Assembly (NCBI GenBank): GCA_937896205.1
Contig: CALBNA010000058.1
Location: 1 to 6,746 of the forward strand
From: an uncultured Campylobacter sp.
GTDB lineage: Bacteria; Campylobacterota; Campylobacteria; Campylobacterales; Campylobacteraceae
Length of the DNA: 6,746 nucleotides
Direction: 5' to 3'
The notes below the pieces were generated by a model that had not been told where the DNA came from, searched no databases, and was given only the letters and a program-made list of their open reading frames with translations. Positions 1 to 5,906 of the stretch are shown here, piece after piece. A program made the position numbers and the translations under genes. Each line of letters begins with the position of its first letter. The stretch's first letter is position 1.

Positions 1-30
1 CGTGGGCTCGGAGATGTGTATAAGAGACAG
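1..30 (+). other. Nextera/Tn5 sequencing adapter remnant
   Basis: These bases match the 3' part of the Illumina Nextera read-2 transposase adapter. The last 19 bases (12-30) are the Tn5 mosaic end, AGATGTGTATAAGAGACAG, and the bases before it are the adapter-specific part. This is library-preparation sequence, not genome and not evidence of a resident transposon. It marks base 31 as the first possible biological base and shows that the contig end was not trimmed. Confidence 0.97.
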
Positions 31-123
31 AATATAGACTCCCTTTATTCCGCAATTTAAAAAATTAAACACAATTTCTTATTTATTAAATAATATAACA
101 TTTTTTTATAAAAATCAATATTA
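31..123 (-). promoter_or_regulatory. AT-rich promoter-like segment, facing left
   Basis: This stretch has stops in the forward mfd frame at 91-93 and 109-111 and no usable ORF. On the minus strand it resembles the upstream region of a gene. It has an extended -10 of form TG-N-TATATT (complement of 92-100), a weak TTGATT 15 bases further upstream (complement of 113-118), and an AAAGGGAG ribosome-site-like run (complement of 39-46). The start codon would fall at or just beyond base 31, where the adapter begins, so the gene itself is absent. The ribosome-site region resembles the one in front of cysK (shared GGAGTCTA). It may belong to a different genomic place from the mfd tail next to it. Confidence 0.4.
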
Positions 124-525
124 AATAAAGAGAGCTTTGAAAGCGCGAAAATCGACCTGAAGCTTAGCATAAACGCATTTTTAAACTCGGAGTTTATCGG
201 CGAGGATAGACTGCGTTTGGAGCTTTATAGGCGGCTTAGCAAGTGCAAAGAGGTTGCCGAGGTTTATGAGATAGAGGGTGAGATCGAGGATAGATTCGGC
301 AAGCCGGACATCTACACCAAGCAGTTTTTAAGCCTCATTATAATTAAAATTCTAGCGATAAAAGCGGGCTTTAAAGCCATCTCAAACGCCGAGCAAAACA
401 TCGCGCTAACCGCGCAAAACGGCGAGCAAACCAAGCTAAAATCAAAGAGCAAAGACGATGATGACGTGATAGAGGAGATATTGATCTATCTTAGAAAACT
501 AAACAAAGGACGGGCGGAAAAATGA
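124..525 (+). CDS. mfd: Mfd transcription-repair coupling factor, C-terminal part only
   Basis: The reading frame holds about 133 residues that read like the C-terminal (D7/TRCF) domain of epsilonproteobacterial Mfd. Recognisable parts are the run IDLKLSINAFLN, then LELYRRLSKCKEVAEVYEIE, then EIEDRFGKPDIYTKQFL, and the end KDDDDVIEEILIYLRKLNK. Mfd is a cytosolic ATP-driven translocase that removes RNA polymerase stalled at lesions and recruits UvrA; D7 holds the enzyme in its autoinhibited form. Full-length Mfd is around 1,000 residues, so the UvrB-like, RNA-polymerase-binding and helicase domains are all missing. The frame is blocked upstream by TAA at 109-111, and the first mfd-like codon lies somewhere in 112-135. 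The TTG at 217 is in frame but is not a real start, because family-like sequence continues upstream of it. The stop overlaps the next start (ATGA). Either the gene is broken or the contig is chimeric. Confidence 0.85.
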   Translation, partial: NKESFESAKIDLKLSINAFLNSEFIGEDRLRLELYRRLSKCKEVAEVYEIEGEIEDRFGKPDIYTKQFLSLIIIKILAIKAGFKAISNAEQNIALTAQNGEQTKLKSKSKDDDDVIEEILIYLRKLNKGRAEK

Positions 526-1283
526 TAGACTGGAATACGACTGCCGCAGCGATTTATAGGCGTAAATTTGGCGCTTTAAAGGGTGTGATAGACGTTGATT
601 TCACGCAGCTTGAGGGGCTTATCGGGATCGAAAAGCAAAAAGAAGAGCTTGTAGAAAATACGCAAAATTTTTTAGAGGGCAAGGGTGCAAATCACGCGAT
701 ACTGTGGGGTGCGCGAGGATGTGGTAAAAGTAGCCTGGTTAAGGCTGTTTTTACTAAATTTTACACAGATGGCTTGCGGCTAATCGAGCTAAAAAACGAC
801 GAGCTAGAGATGATACCAGAGATCATTTACGAGATTAGGGATAGCAGTTTTAAATTTATCGTTTTTTGCGACGACCTTAGCTTTGAGGCTGGGGACAGGA
901 GCTATAAATTTTTAAAACCCGTACTTGAAGGTTCGATAGAAAAGGCGCCTAAAAACGTGCTTGTCTACGCTACTTCAAACCGCCGCCACCTGATCAGTGA
1001 GCTAAAAAGCGACAACGAAGGCGCAAAGGTCGGCGAGACGGAGCTGCACTATAGCGACGCGGTTGAGGAAAAGATCGCGCTTAGCGATAGATTCGGGCTT
1101 TGGCTCAGCTTTTATCAGGGCAGCTTTACGGACTATCTAAAGATCGTGGATTTTTATTTTAAAGATTTCGTAGGCGACAGAGCGATGCTTCATGAGCTGG
1201 CTAAGCAATACGCCCAGCTTCGCGCGAGCCGCTCGGGACGCACCGCGAGGCAGTTTTACTTAAGCTATAAAGATAAAATTTGA
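522..1283 (+). CDS. DUF815-type AAA+/P-loop ATPase
   Basis: A 253-residue cytosolic ATPase with no signal peptide or membrane segment. Residues 63-71 form a Walker A motif (GARGCGKSS), 112-118 a Walker B strand ending in Asp-Asp (FIVFCDD), and 148-156 a sensor-1-like strand (LVYATSNRRH). Residues 188-194 (LSDRFGL) hold a likely arginine-finger element, and 237-245 (RSGRTARQF) a sensor-2-like arginine region. The TSNRRHL and SDRFGL motifs are typical of the DUF815 family, whose biological role is not established. The ATG at 522 overlaps the mfd stop as ATGA, so translation is probably coupled; the upstream AAAGGA is rather far (about 12 bases). The 3' end overlaps ymdB as TGATG. The position behind mfd hints at a link with repair or transcription, but that is inference only. 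Confidence 0.88.
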   Translation: MIDWNTTAAAIYRRKFGALKGVIDVDFTQLEGLIGIEKQKEELVENTQNFLEGKGANHAILWGARGCGKSSLVKAVFTKFYTDGLRLIELKNDELEMIPEIIYEIRDSSFKFIVFCDDLSFEAGDRSYKFLKPVLEGSIEKAPKNVLVYATSNRRHLISELKSDNEGAKVGETELHYSDAVEEKIALSDRFGLWLSFYQGSFTDYLKIVDFYFKDFVGDRAMLHELAKQYAQLRASRSGRTARQFYLSYKDKI

Positions 1284-2098
1284 TGGCAAATTTAACTAGG
1301 GTGGGATTTATCGGCGACATCGTCGGGCGCGCGGGGCGAAGCGCGGTGATGCAAATTTTACCCAAATTTAAGCGAGAATTCGAGCTTGACTTTATCGTTG
1401 CAAACGCCGAAAACGCAAGCGGAGGCTTTGGCCTTACCGCGACCAACGCGCACGAGCTGCTGGGCTGCGGTATCGACGCGATCACGGGCGGCAATCACAG
1501 CTTTGATAAAAAAGACGTGGTAGCGCTGATGGACGCCCTGCCTATCATCCGTCCGTATAACCACTTCGCGGGCACGGCCGGGCGCGGCGCGATAAATTTG
1601 AGTAAAGAGGGCAAAAGCCTAAGCGTGGTAAATTTGATGGGGCACTACGGCTTGCCGCATACGAACAACGCCTTTTTGGAGGCCGAGCGCGCACTAGGCG
1701 AGTGCGAGAGCGAAAATATCCTAATAGACTTTCACGCCGAGGCCACGAGCGAGAAAAACGCCTTTTTTAGGCTATTTTGCGGGCGAGTAGGCGCGATAGC
1801 CGGCACTCACACGCACGTAGGCACCGATGATCTTCAAATTTTAAACGGCACGGCCTACGTGAGCGACGTAGGGCTTAGCGGGGCGTTTGACGGCGTCATC
1901 GGTATGGACGCGGAAGCGCCTGTGAAGAGCTTTTTAACGGGCCTTAAGCACTCGTTTAAGGTAAATGAAAAATGCAGGCGAATCTTTCAAATGGTCGTGT
2001 TTGAATTTGACGGCGGGCGCTGCATGGATGCCTTTAAGGTCCGCGTGATAGACGGCGTTAGCGAGCCTTTGGTGCAGCGAGCGGTTAAATTTATATAA
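1283..2098 (+). CDS. ymdB: YmdB-family metallophosphoesterase (TIGR00282)
   Basis: A 271-residue dinuclear-metal phosphoesterase of the YmdB family; in Bacillus and other members it hydrolyses 2',3'-cyclic nucleotides and affects RNA turnover and biofilm or sporulation switches. The metal-site motifs are all present: GDIVGR with D12, NAEN at 41-44 with E43, GGNH at 69-72 with N71 and H72, H151 in DFHAEATSEK, and GTHTHVG with H176 and H178. Length matches the family (about 265 residues). I chose ATG 1283, which overlaps the previous stop as TGATG; a TTG one codon earlier (1280) is also in frame but less likely. No clear ribosome site precedes it, which suits re-initiation after the ATPase gene. 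The physiological substrate in this organism is unknown. It is cytosolic, with no signal sequence. Confidence 0.93.
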   Translation: MANLTRVGFIGDIVGRAGRSAVMQILPKFKREFELDFIVANAENASGGFGLTATNAHELLGCGIDAITGGNHSFDKKDVVALMDALPIIRPYNHFAGTAGRGAINLSKEGKSLSVVNLMGHYGLPHTNNAFLEAERALGECESENILIDFHAEATSEKNAFFRLFCGRVGAIAGTHTHVGTDDLQILNGTAYVSDVGLSGAFDGVIGMDAEAPVKSFLTGLKHSFKVNEKCRRIFQMVVFEFDGGRCMDAFKVRVIDGVSEPLVQRAVKFI

Positions 2099-2243
2099 AC
2101 GAGAGCAAATTTGAGCCACGCAAGGCTAGCGACGGCTTTTACTCAAATTTAAGCGCGGCAGCGTTTGGCAGCGTTTTGGACGATAAATTTGAGCAAGAGC
2201 CGCACGCTAAATTTGCTAAAAAACAAAGAAAAAAGGAAAAACC
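2099..2243. other. ymdB-magIII spacer with inverted and direct repeats
   Basis: This 145-base gap has no supported gene. A perfect 9-base inverted repeat, AAATTTGAG at 2107-2115 and CTCAAATTT at 2142-2150, encloses 26 bases with smaller GGCT/AGCC pairings. No T-run follows it, so it is not a classic Rho-independent terminator. A 10-base unit GGCAGCGTTT occurs twice in tandem at 2157-2176. AAATTT occurs four times. A candidate -10 (GATAAAT near 2180) is too weak to call as a promoter. The downstream gene has a good ribosome site, AAGGA at 2233-2237, six bases before its ATG. Confidence 0.45.
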
Positions 2244-2912
2244 ATGGATAGCACGCAGCTTTTTTTGGCGCTAAAAAACGCGGGTGTAAAGGCTGACGCA
2301 GACGGCCCTCTTTGGTGGCCAAATGCGGGCACCTTTGAGGTCGTGGTCGGCGCCGTTTTGATACAAAATACCAACTGGAAAAACGCAGACAAAGCGCTAA
2401 ATAATCTAAAAAACGCAAATTTGATGAGCGTGGAGGGCATCGTAAAAACGCCAGTGGCCGAGCTAGCCTTGCTAATAAAACCTAGCGGCTTTTATAACAC
2501 CAAGGCAAAACGCCTAAAAACGCTTTGCGATGCGATTTTTAAAAAATTCGGCGATTTTGAAAATTTCAAAAAAAACGTGAGCCGCGAGTGGCTGCTAGAC
2601 GTCAAAGGCATCGGCGCGGAGAGCTGCGACGCGGTGCTTTGCTACGCGTGCGGACGCGACGTGATGGTCGTAGATAGCTACGCTTTACGGATTTTGAGCT
2701 TTTTGGGATATGAGTTTGAAAACTACGAAGAGGCGCGCGAATGGCTAGAGGCCTTAGATAGCGAGCAAATTTGCAAAGCCTACGGGCGCGAGCTAGAGAT
2801 GAATGAAATTTATGCCAAATTTCACGGCAAGATAGTGGAGTTTTGCAAAGCGCATTTTAACGGCAAGAAGCTAGACGACGCCGGCGAAGAGATACTAAAA
2901 TCCATAAAATAG
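2244..2912 (+). CDS. magIII: MagIII-like 3-methyladenine DNA glycosylase (endonuclease III superfamily)
   Basis: A 222-residue base-excision repair protein that closely follows Helicobacter pylori MagIII (about 218 residues), which removes 3-methyladenine from alkylated DNA. Visible parts are WWPN at 24-27, GAVLIQNT at 36-43, PSGFYNTKAKRL at 80-91, a helix-hairpin-helix with KGIG at 121-124, the catalytic aspartate D144 in MVVDSY, and FHGK at 193-196. K196 matches the lysine reported as carbamylated in MagIII. The hairpin has GIGAES where endonuclease III has its lyase lysine, and the C-terminal four-cysteine iron-sulfur motif is absent. It should therefore be a monofunctional glycosylase rather than a true Nth. 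W24, W25 and P26 fall at the same numbers as in the H. pylori base pocket, but F45 is replaced by W45. AAGGA at 2233-2237 supports ATG 2244. It is followed by gnnB after eight bases. Confidence 0.88.
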   Translation: MDSTQLFLALKNAGVKADADGPLWWPNAGTFEVVVGAVLIQNTNWKNADKALNNLKNANLMSVEGIVKTPVAELALLIKPSGFYNTKAKRLKTLCDAIFKKFGDFENFKKNVSREWLLDVKGIGAESCDAVLCYACGRDVMVVDSYALRILSFLGYEFENYEEAREWLEALDSEQICKAYGRELEMNEIYAKFHGKIVEFCKAHFNGKKLDDAGEEILKSIK

Positions 2913-2915
2913 GAG
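2911..2915 (+). promoter_or_regulatory. gnnB ribosome binding site overlapping the magIII stop
   Basis: AGGAG lies five bases before ATG 2921 and shares its first two bases with the TAG stop of the upstream glycosylase gene (2910-2912). This places the two genes in one transcript with tight spacing and fixes the gnnB start. Confidence 0.8.
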
Positions 2916-2920
2916 TAAAG

Positions 2921-4006
2921 ATGAAGATAAATTTTATAAATTTACAAGCCCAGTATCAAAAATACAAAAACGAAATCGACGAGCAGATCAAAGAGGTGCT
3001 GGATAGCTCGGTCTATATCGGCGGCAAGGTCGGCGAGCTGGAGCAAAATCTGGCTAAATTTAGCGGCGCAAAGCATGCGATAGCTTGCAGTAGCGGTACG
3101 GACGCGCTACTACTTGCCTTTATGGCGCTTGATATAAAGCCCGGCGACGAGGTCATCACGACGCCTTTTACCTTTATCGCTACGGCCGAGATGATAGCGT
3201 TTTTAGGCGCAAAGCCCGTGTTCGTCGATATCGACGAGAGGACGTATAATATCGATCCAAATTTGATTGAGGCAAAGATCACGCCAAAGACCAAGGCTAT
3301 CGTGCCGGTGTCGCTTTTTGGGCAGGCGGCGGATATGGCGGCAATAAACGCTATCGCGCAAAAGCACAGCCTAACCGTCATCGAGGACGCTGCACAAAGT
3401 TTTGGCGCGAGCCAAAACGGCGTAAAGTCCTGCAATCTCTCGCGCATCGCTACGACCTCGTTTTTCCCGGCTAAGCCGCTTGGCTGCTATGGCGATGGCG
3501 GAGCGATATTTACGGACGACGACGCCCTAAACGAAAAGATGCGCATCCTGCTAAACCACGGCCAGTCCGAGCGCTACATCCACAAATATGTCGGCATAAA
3601 CGGCAGACTCGATGCCATCCAGGCGGGCATTTTAAATGTCAAACTAAAATACCTTGACGCCGAAATCGCAAAACGCCAAGAGATCGCGGCGCGGTATTCT
3701 TGCGAGCTAAAGGGCGTCGTAGCGCCTTTCGTCGCGCAGGGCAATGTCTCTGCGTGGGCGCAGTACTGTATCCGCGTAAAAGATAGAGCGAAAATGCTAG
3801 AAATCTGCACGCAAAAAGGCGTACCGACGGGGGTTTATTACCCCGTGCCGCTGCATTTGCAAGAGGTATTTAAATATCTTGGCTACAAGCGGGGTGATTT
3901 TGCTGTGAGCGAGGCTGTAGCGCAGGATATAATGGCGCTGCCGATGTCCGCGTTTGTGACCAAAGAGGAGCAAGACTACGTCATCGAGGTTATAAATAAT
4001 GCTTAA
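2921..4006 (+). CDS. gnnB: DegT/DnrJ/EryC1-family sugar aminotransferase, probable GnnB
   Basis: A 361-residue PLP-dependent aminotransferase. The PLP lysine is K185 in FFPAKPLGCYGDGG. D156 in EDAAQSFGA contacts the pyridine nitrogen, SSGTDAL at 57-63 binds phosphate, and GINGRLDAIQAGIL starting at 225 is the usual interface loop. Length is normal for nucleotide-sugar transaminases. The order gnnB then overlapping gnnA matches the lipid A pair known in Campylobacter jejuni. There, GnnB transfers an amino group from glutamate to the 3-keto sugar made by GnnA, giving UDP-2-acetamido-3-amino-2,3-dideoxyglucose. LpxA then acylates the new amine, so lipid A carries an amide-linked chain. WbpE/WlbC-type enzymes for 3-amino uronic acids are close relatives. 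The partner type and absence of wbpA, wbpD or wbpI nearby favour GnnB, but sequence alone cannot settle the substrate. Confidence 0.85.
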   Translation: MKINFINLQAQYQKYKNEIDEQIKEVLDSSVYIGGKVGELEQNLAKFSGAKHAIACSSGTDALLLAFMALDIKPGDEVITTPFTFIATAEMIAFLGAKPVFVDIDERTYNIDPNLIEAKITPKTKAIVPVSLFGQAADMAAINAIAQKHSLTVIEDAAQSFGASQNGVKSCNLSRIATTSFFPAKPLGCYGDGGAIFTDDDALNEKMRILLNHGQSERYIHKYVGINGRLDAIQAGILNVKLKYLDAEIAKRQEIAARYSCELKGVVAPFVAQGNVSAWAQYCIRVKDRAKMLEICTQKGVPTGVYYPVPLHLQEVFKYLGYKRGDFAVSEAVAQDIMALPMSAFVTKEEQDYVIEVINNA

Positions 4007-4892
4007 ATTTGCGCTCATAGGTCTTGGCGTCATGGGTAAAAACCACTACCGCGCGCTGCAAAACGTCGCAGGCGTGCAGATAGCCGCACTTTGCGATCCG
4101 TTTTGCAAGGAAAATTTCGCGCATAAAATTTATACTGAACTTGATGAGATGCTAGAGAGCGAAAATTTAGACGCCGCCGTCATCGCTACGCCGACCTCGC
4201 TACATAAAGAAGCGGCGCTAAAATGCATGCGAAAGGGACTAAATTTGCTCATCGAAAAGCCCGTTTGCGCAAATGCCGCAGACGCTCAAATTTTACTTGA
4301 GGAAGCTAAACGGCGAGATATAAAGGTAGCCGTCGGGCACGTCGAGCGCTTTAATCCCGCGATCATAGCGCTAAAAAAAGAGCTAGCAAACGAGGAAATT
4401 TATAGCGTGCAAATAACCAGAAACGCGCCATTTCCGCAGCGAATCACGGACGTGGGGATACTGGCCGATCTAGCCGTGCACGATATAGATCTTATTAGAT
4501 TTTTAAGCGGCAAAGAGATAAAAAGCGCGGATATAAAAAGCTCGCGCAAAATCCACGCCAAATTTGAAGATAACGCGGTTTTGTCGTTTGAGCTTGAGGG
4601 CGAGATAACGGCTCTCATCGCTACTAGCTGGCTAGCGCACAGACGCAAAAGAATGGTCGAGGTCGCGTGCAAAGGGGCGGTTTATGAGGCTGATTTACTA
4701 AATCAGAGCCTTGTTAAATTTAGCGAATTTGACGCAAGCGCGTGCAAAATGCAAAATATATTCGTCAAAAGAACCGATCCGCTAACAAGCGAGCTAGAGG
4801 ACTTCGTGCGTCTTTTAGGCGACAAGAAAAGCGTGGGCGCTAGCATAGAAGACAGCTTAAAAACGCTAAAAATCATAGAGAGTGCGAGCTAA
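3999..4892 (+). CDS. gnnA: Gfo/Idh/MocA-family oxidoreductase, probable GnnA
   Basis: A 297-residue NAD(P)-dependent sugar oxidoreductase. The N-terminal Rossmann fold has GLGVMG at 9-13 plus the preceding strand. It is followed by ATPTSLH at 63-69, the family's EKP motif at 86-88 with catalytic K87, GHVERFNP at 113-120, and DLAVHDIDL from 157 with H161 as the likely active-site base. As GnnA it would oxidise the 3-hydroxyl of UDP-GlcNAc to the ketone that GnnB aminates. The ATG at 3999 overlaps the end of gnnB by eight bases. GAGG at 3986-3989 lies nine bases upstream inside gnnB, so the two proteins are probably made together. WbpB/WlbA-type dehydrogenases acting on UDP-GlcNAc uronic acid are the main alternative. 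The enzyme is cytosolic, with no signal peptide. Confidence 0.85.
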   Translation: MLKFALIGLGVMGKNHYRALQNVAGVQIAALCDPFCKENFAHKIYTELDEMLESENLDAAVIATPTSLHKEAALKCMRKGLNLLIEKPVCANAADAQILLEEAKRRDIKVAVGHVERFNPAIIALKKELANEEIYSVQITRNAPFPQRITDVGILADLAVHDIDLIRFLSGKEIKSADIKSSRKIHAKFEDNAVLSFELEGEITALIATSWLAHRRKRMVEVACKGAVYEADLLNQSLVKFSEFDASACKMQNIFVKRTDPLTSELEDFVRLLGDKKSVGASIEDSLKTLKIIESAS

Positions 4893-4929
4893 ATTTTAGT
4901 CTGAAATATAAAAGAAAATTTATTTTTTT
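4890..4929 (+). terminator. Possible weak AT-only terminator after gnnA
   Basis: TAAATTTT at 4890-4897, which includes the gnnA stop, is perfectly inverted as AAAATTTA at 4915-4922, and seven T follow at 4923-4929. The stem has no G-C pairs, so it would be unstable; the T-run may instead be part of the cysK promoter's T-rich upstream region. Confidence 0.3.
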
Positions 4930-4988
4930 ATATTTTATTTATATTTATGGAAAAAGAAGTTATTATTACACGATTTTTTCAAAAGGAG
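4930..4988 (+). promoter_or_regulatory. Probable cysK-cysE promoter and ribosome site
   Basis: The spacer in front of cysK is almost entirely A and T. Two -10 candidates can be seen, TATATT at 4940-4945 and TATTAT at 4961-4966, each matching TATAAT at five of six positions. Upstream T-tracts replace a clear -35, as is usual for epsilonproteobacterial sigma-70 promoters. AGGAG at 4984-4988 lies five bases before ATG 4994. No operator palindrome is evident, so how sulfur supply controls it cannot be read here. Confidence 0.5.
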
Positions 4989-4993
4989 TCTAA

Positions 4994-5905
4994 ATGATAT
5001 ATGAAAACATCGTCCAAACCACCGGTCAAACCCCGATCGTAAGGATAAATAGTGTGCACGAAGAGAGCATGGCTGAAATTTACGCTAAGCTTGAGTTTTT
5101 TAACCCGGGCGGCTCGGTAAAAGATAGAATCGCCGCAAATATGATCCTAGGTATGCAAAAAGAGGGTATGCTAAAAAAAGGCGACGTCATCGTGGAGCCA
5201 ACTAGCGGTAACACCGGCATAGGCGCGGCTATGGTCGGCGCAGCGCTAGGATACAAGGTCGTGCTAGTGATGCCTGAAACCATGAGTATGGAAAGACGCA
5301 AGCTGCAAAAGGCTTATGGAGCGGAACTAGTGCTAACCGAGGGTGCAAAGGGCATGAAGGGCGCGATCGAAAAAGCGACCGAGCTCGTGCGAGAAAAAGG
5401 CTACGTAATGCTAAGCCAGTTTGAAAATAAATTTAACCCACAGGCTCACGAGCTAACTACGGCAAAAGAGATCATGGATGATTTTAAAGAGCTTGACGCG
5501 TTTGTAGCCGGCGTAGGCACTGGCGGCACGCTAAGCGGCACGGCAAGAGCGCTAAAAGCAAATGGCTATAAAACTAAAATCGTAGCCGTCGAGCCAAACG
5601 ACTCCGCCGTGATCTCGGGCGAAAAGCCGGGCCCGCACAAGATCCAGGGTATCGGCGCGGGCTTTATCCCGGCTACGCTTGAGACCGCCTATATCGACGA
5701 GATAGAGCGCGTGGATAACGATGAGGCCTTTGAGGTAGCTAGAAAGCTGGCTAAAGAGGAAGGCATCCTGTTAGGTATCTCGGGCGGCGCGGCTTTGGCG
5801 GCTGCAGTGAAGGTCGCAAAGAGGCTAGGTAAGGGCAAAAAGGTGCTTTTCATAGCTCCTGATAACGGCGAGAGGTATCTTAGTACTCCGCTTTACGAGG
5901 CGTGA
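4994..5905 (+). CDS. cysK: Cysteine synthase A (O-acetylserine sulfhydrylase)
   Basis: A 303-residue PLP fold-type II enzyme that turns O-acetylserine and sulfide into cysteine plus acetate in the cytosol. The Schiff-base lysine is K43 in NPGGSVKDR, the substrate loop PTSGNTG is at 69-75, and the phosphate-binding GTGGT at 175-179. IQGIGAGF is at 217-224, and S263 in GISGGA hydrogen-bonds the pyridine nitrogen. The end [14 protein letters not shown] is typical of CysK, and length fits the family. A strong AGGAG site fixes the start. Promoter-like sequence lies directly upstream, and cysE follows one base after the stop, so this is a two-gene cysteine operon. One detail varies from the enterobacterial form: QFENKFNP where E. 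coli has QFENPANP. CysM-type and cystathionine beta-synthase-like relatives are less likely given the motif set. Confidence 0.96.
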   Translation: MIYENIVQTTGQTPIVRINSVHEESMAEIYAKLEFFNPGGSVKDRIAANMILGMQKEGMLKKGDVIVEPTSGNTGIGAAMVGAALGYKVVLVMPETMSMERRKLQKAYGAELVLTEGAKGMKGAIEKATELVREKGYVMLSQFENKFNPQAHELTTAKEIMDDFKELDAFVAGVGTGGTLSGTARALKANGYKTKIVAVEPNDSAVISGEKPGPHKIQGIGAGFIPATLETAYIDEIERVDNDEAFEVARKLAKEEGILLGISGGAALAAAVKVAKRLGKGKKVLFIAPDNGERYLSTPLYEA

Positions 5906-5906
5906 T

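Noticed and set aside
12..30. A Tn5 transposon end in the genome
   Set aside because: It is joined to the Nextera-specific adapter bases at 1-11, so it comes from library preparation.
217..525. A complete 102-residue small protein starting at TTG 217
   Set aside because: Mfd-like sequence continues in frame upstream of 217, so this is the tail of a larger gene and not a stand-alone protein.
1280..1282. TTG as the ymdB start
   Set aside because: The ATG immediately after it forms the usual TGATG overlap and is the stronger start codon; neither has a clear ribosome site.
2149..2440. Two overlapping minus-strand frames opposite the ymdB-magIII spacer and the magIII start
   Set aside because: Their sequences are Arg/Phe/Pro-rich with no family resemblance, and they overlap the real magIII N-terminus.
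2244..2912. Classical endonuclease III (nth)
   Set aside because: The lyase lysine in the hairpin and the four-cysteine iron-sulfur motif are absent, while WWPN and FHGK point to MagIII.
3013..3447. A 144-codon minus-strand open frame opposite gnnB
   Set aside because: It lies wholly antisense to a well-supported gene, has no ribosome site and reads as low-complexity Ala/Ser-rich sequence, as expected for a shadow frame.
4947..4997. A 16-codon leader ORF ([16 protein letters not shown]) whose stop overlaps the cysK start as ATGA
   Set aside because: It has no ribosome site, contains no cysteine codon that would allow attenuation, and covers a probable -10 element, so it is more likely a chance frame.
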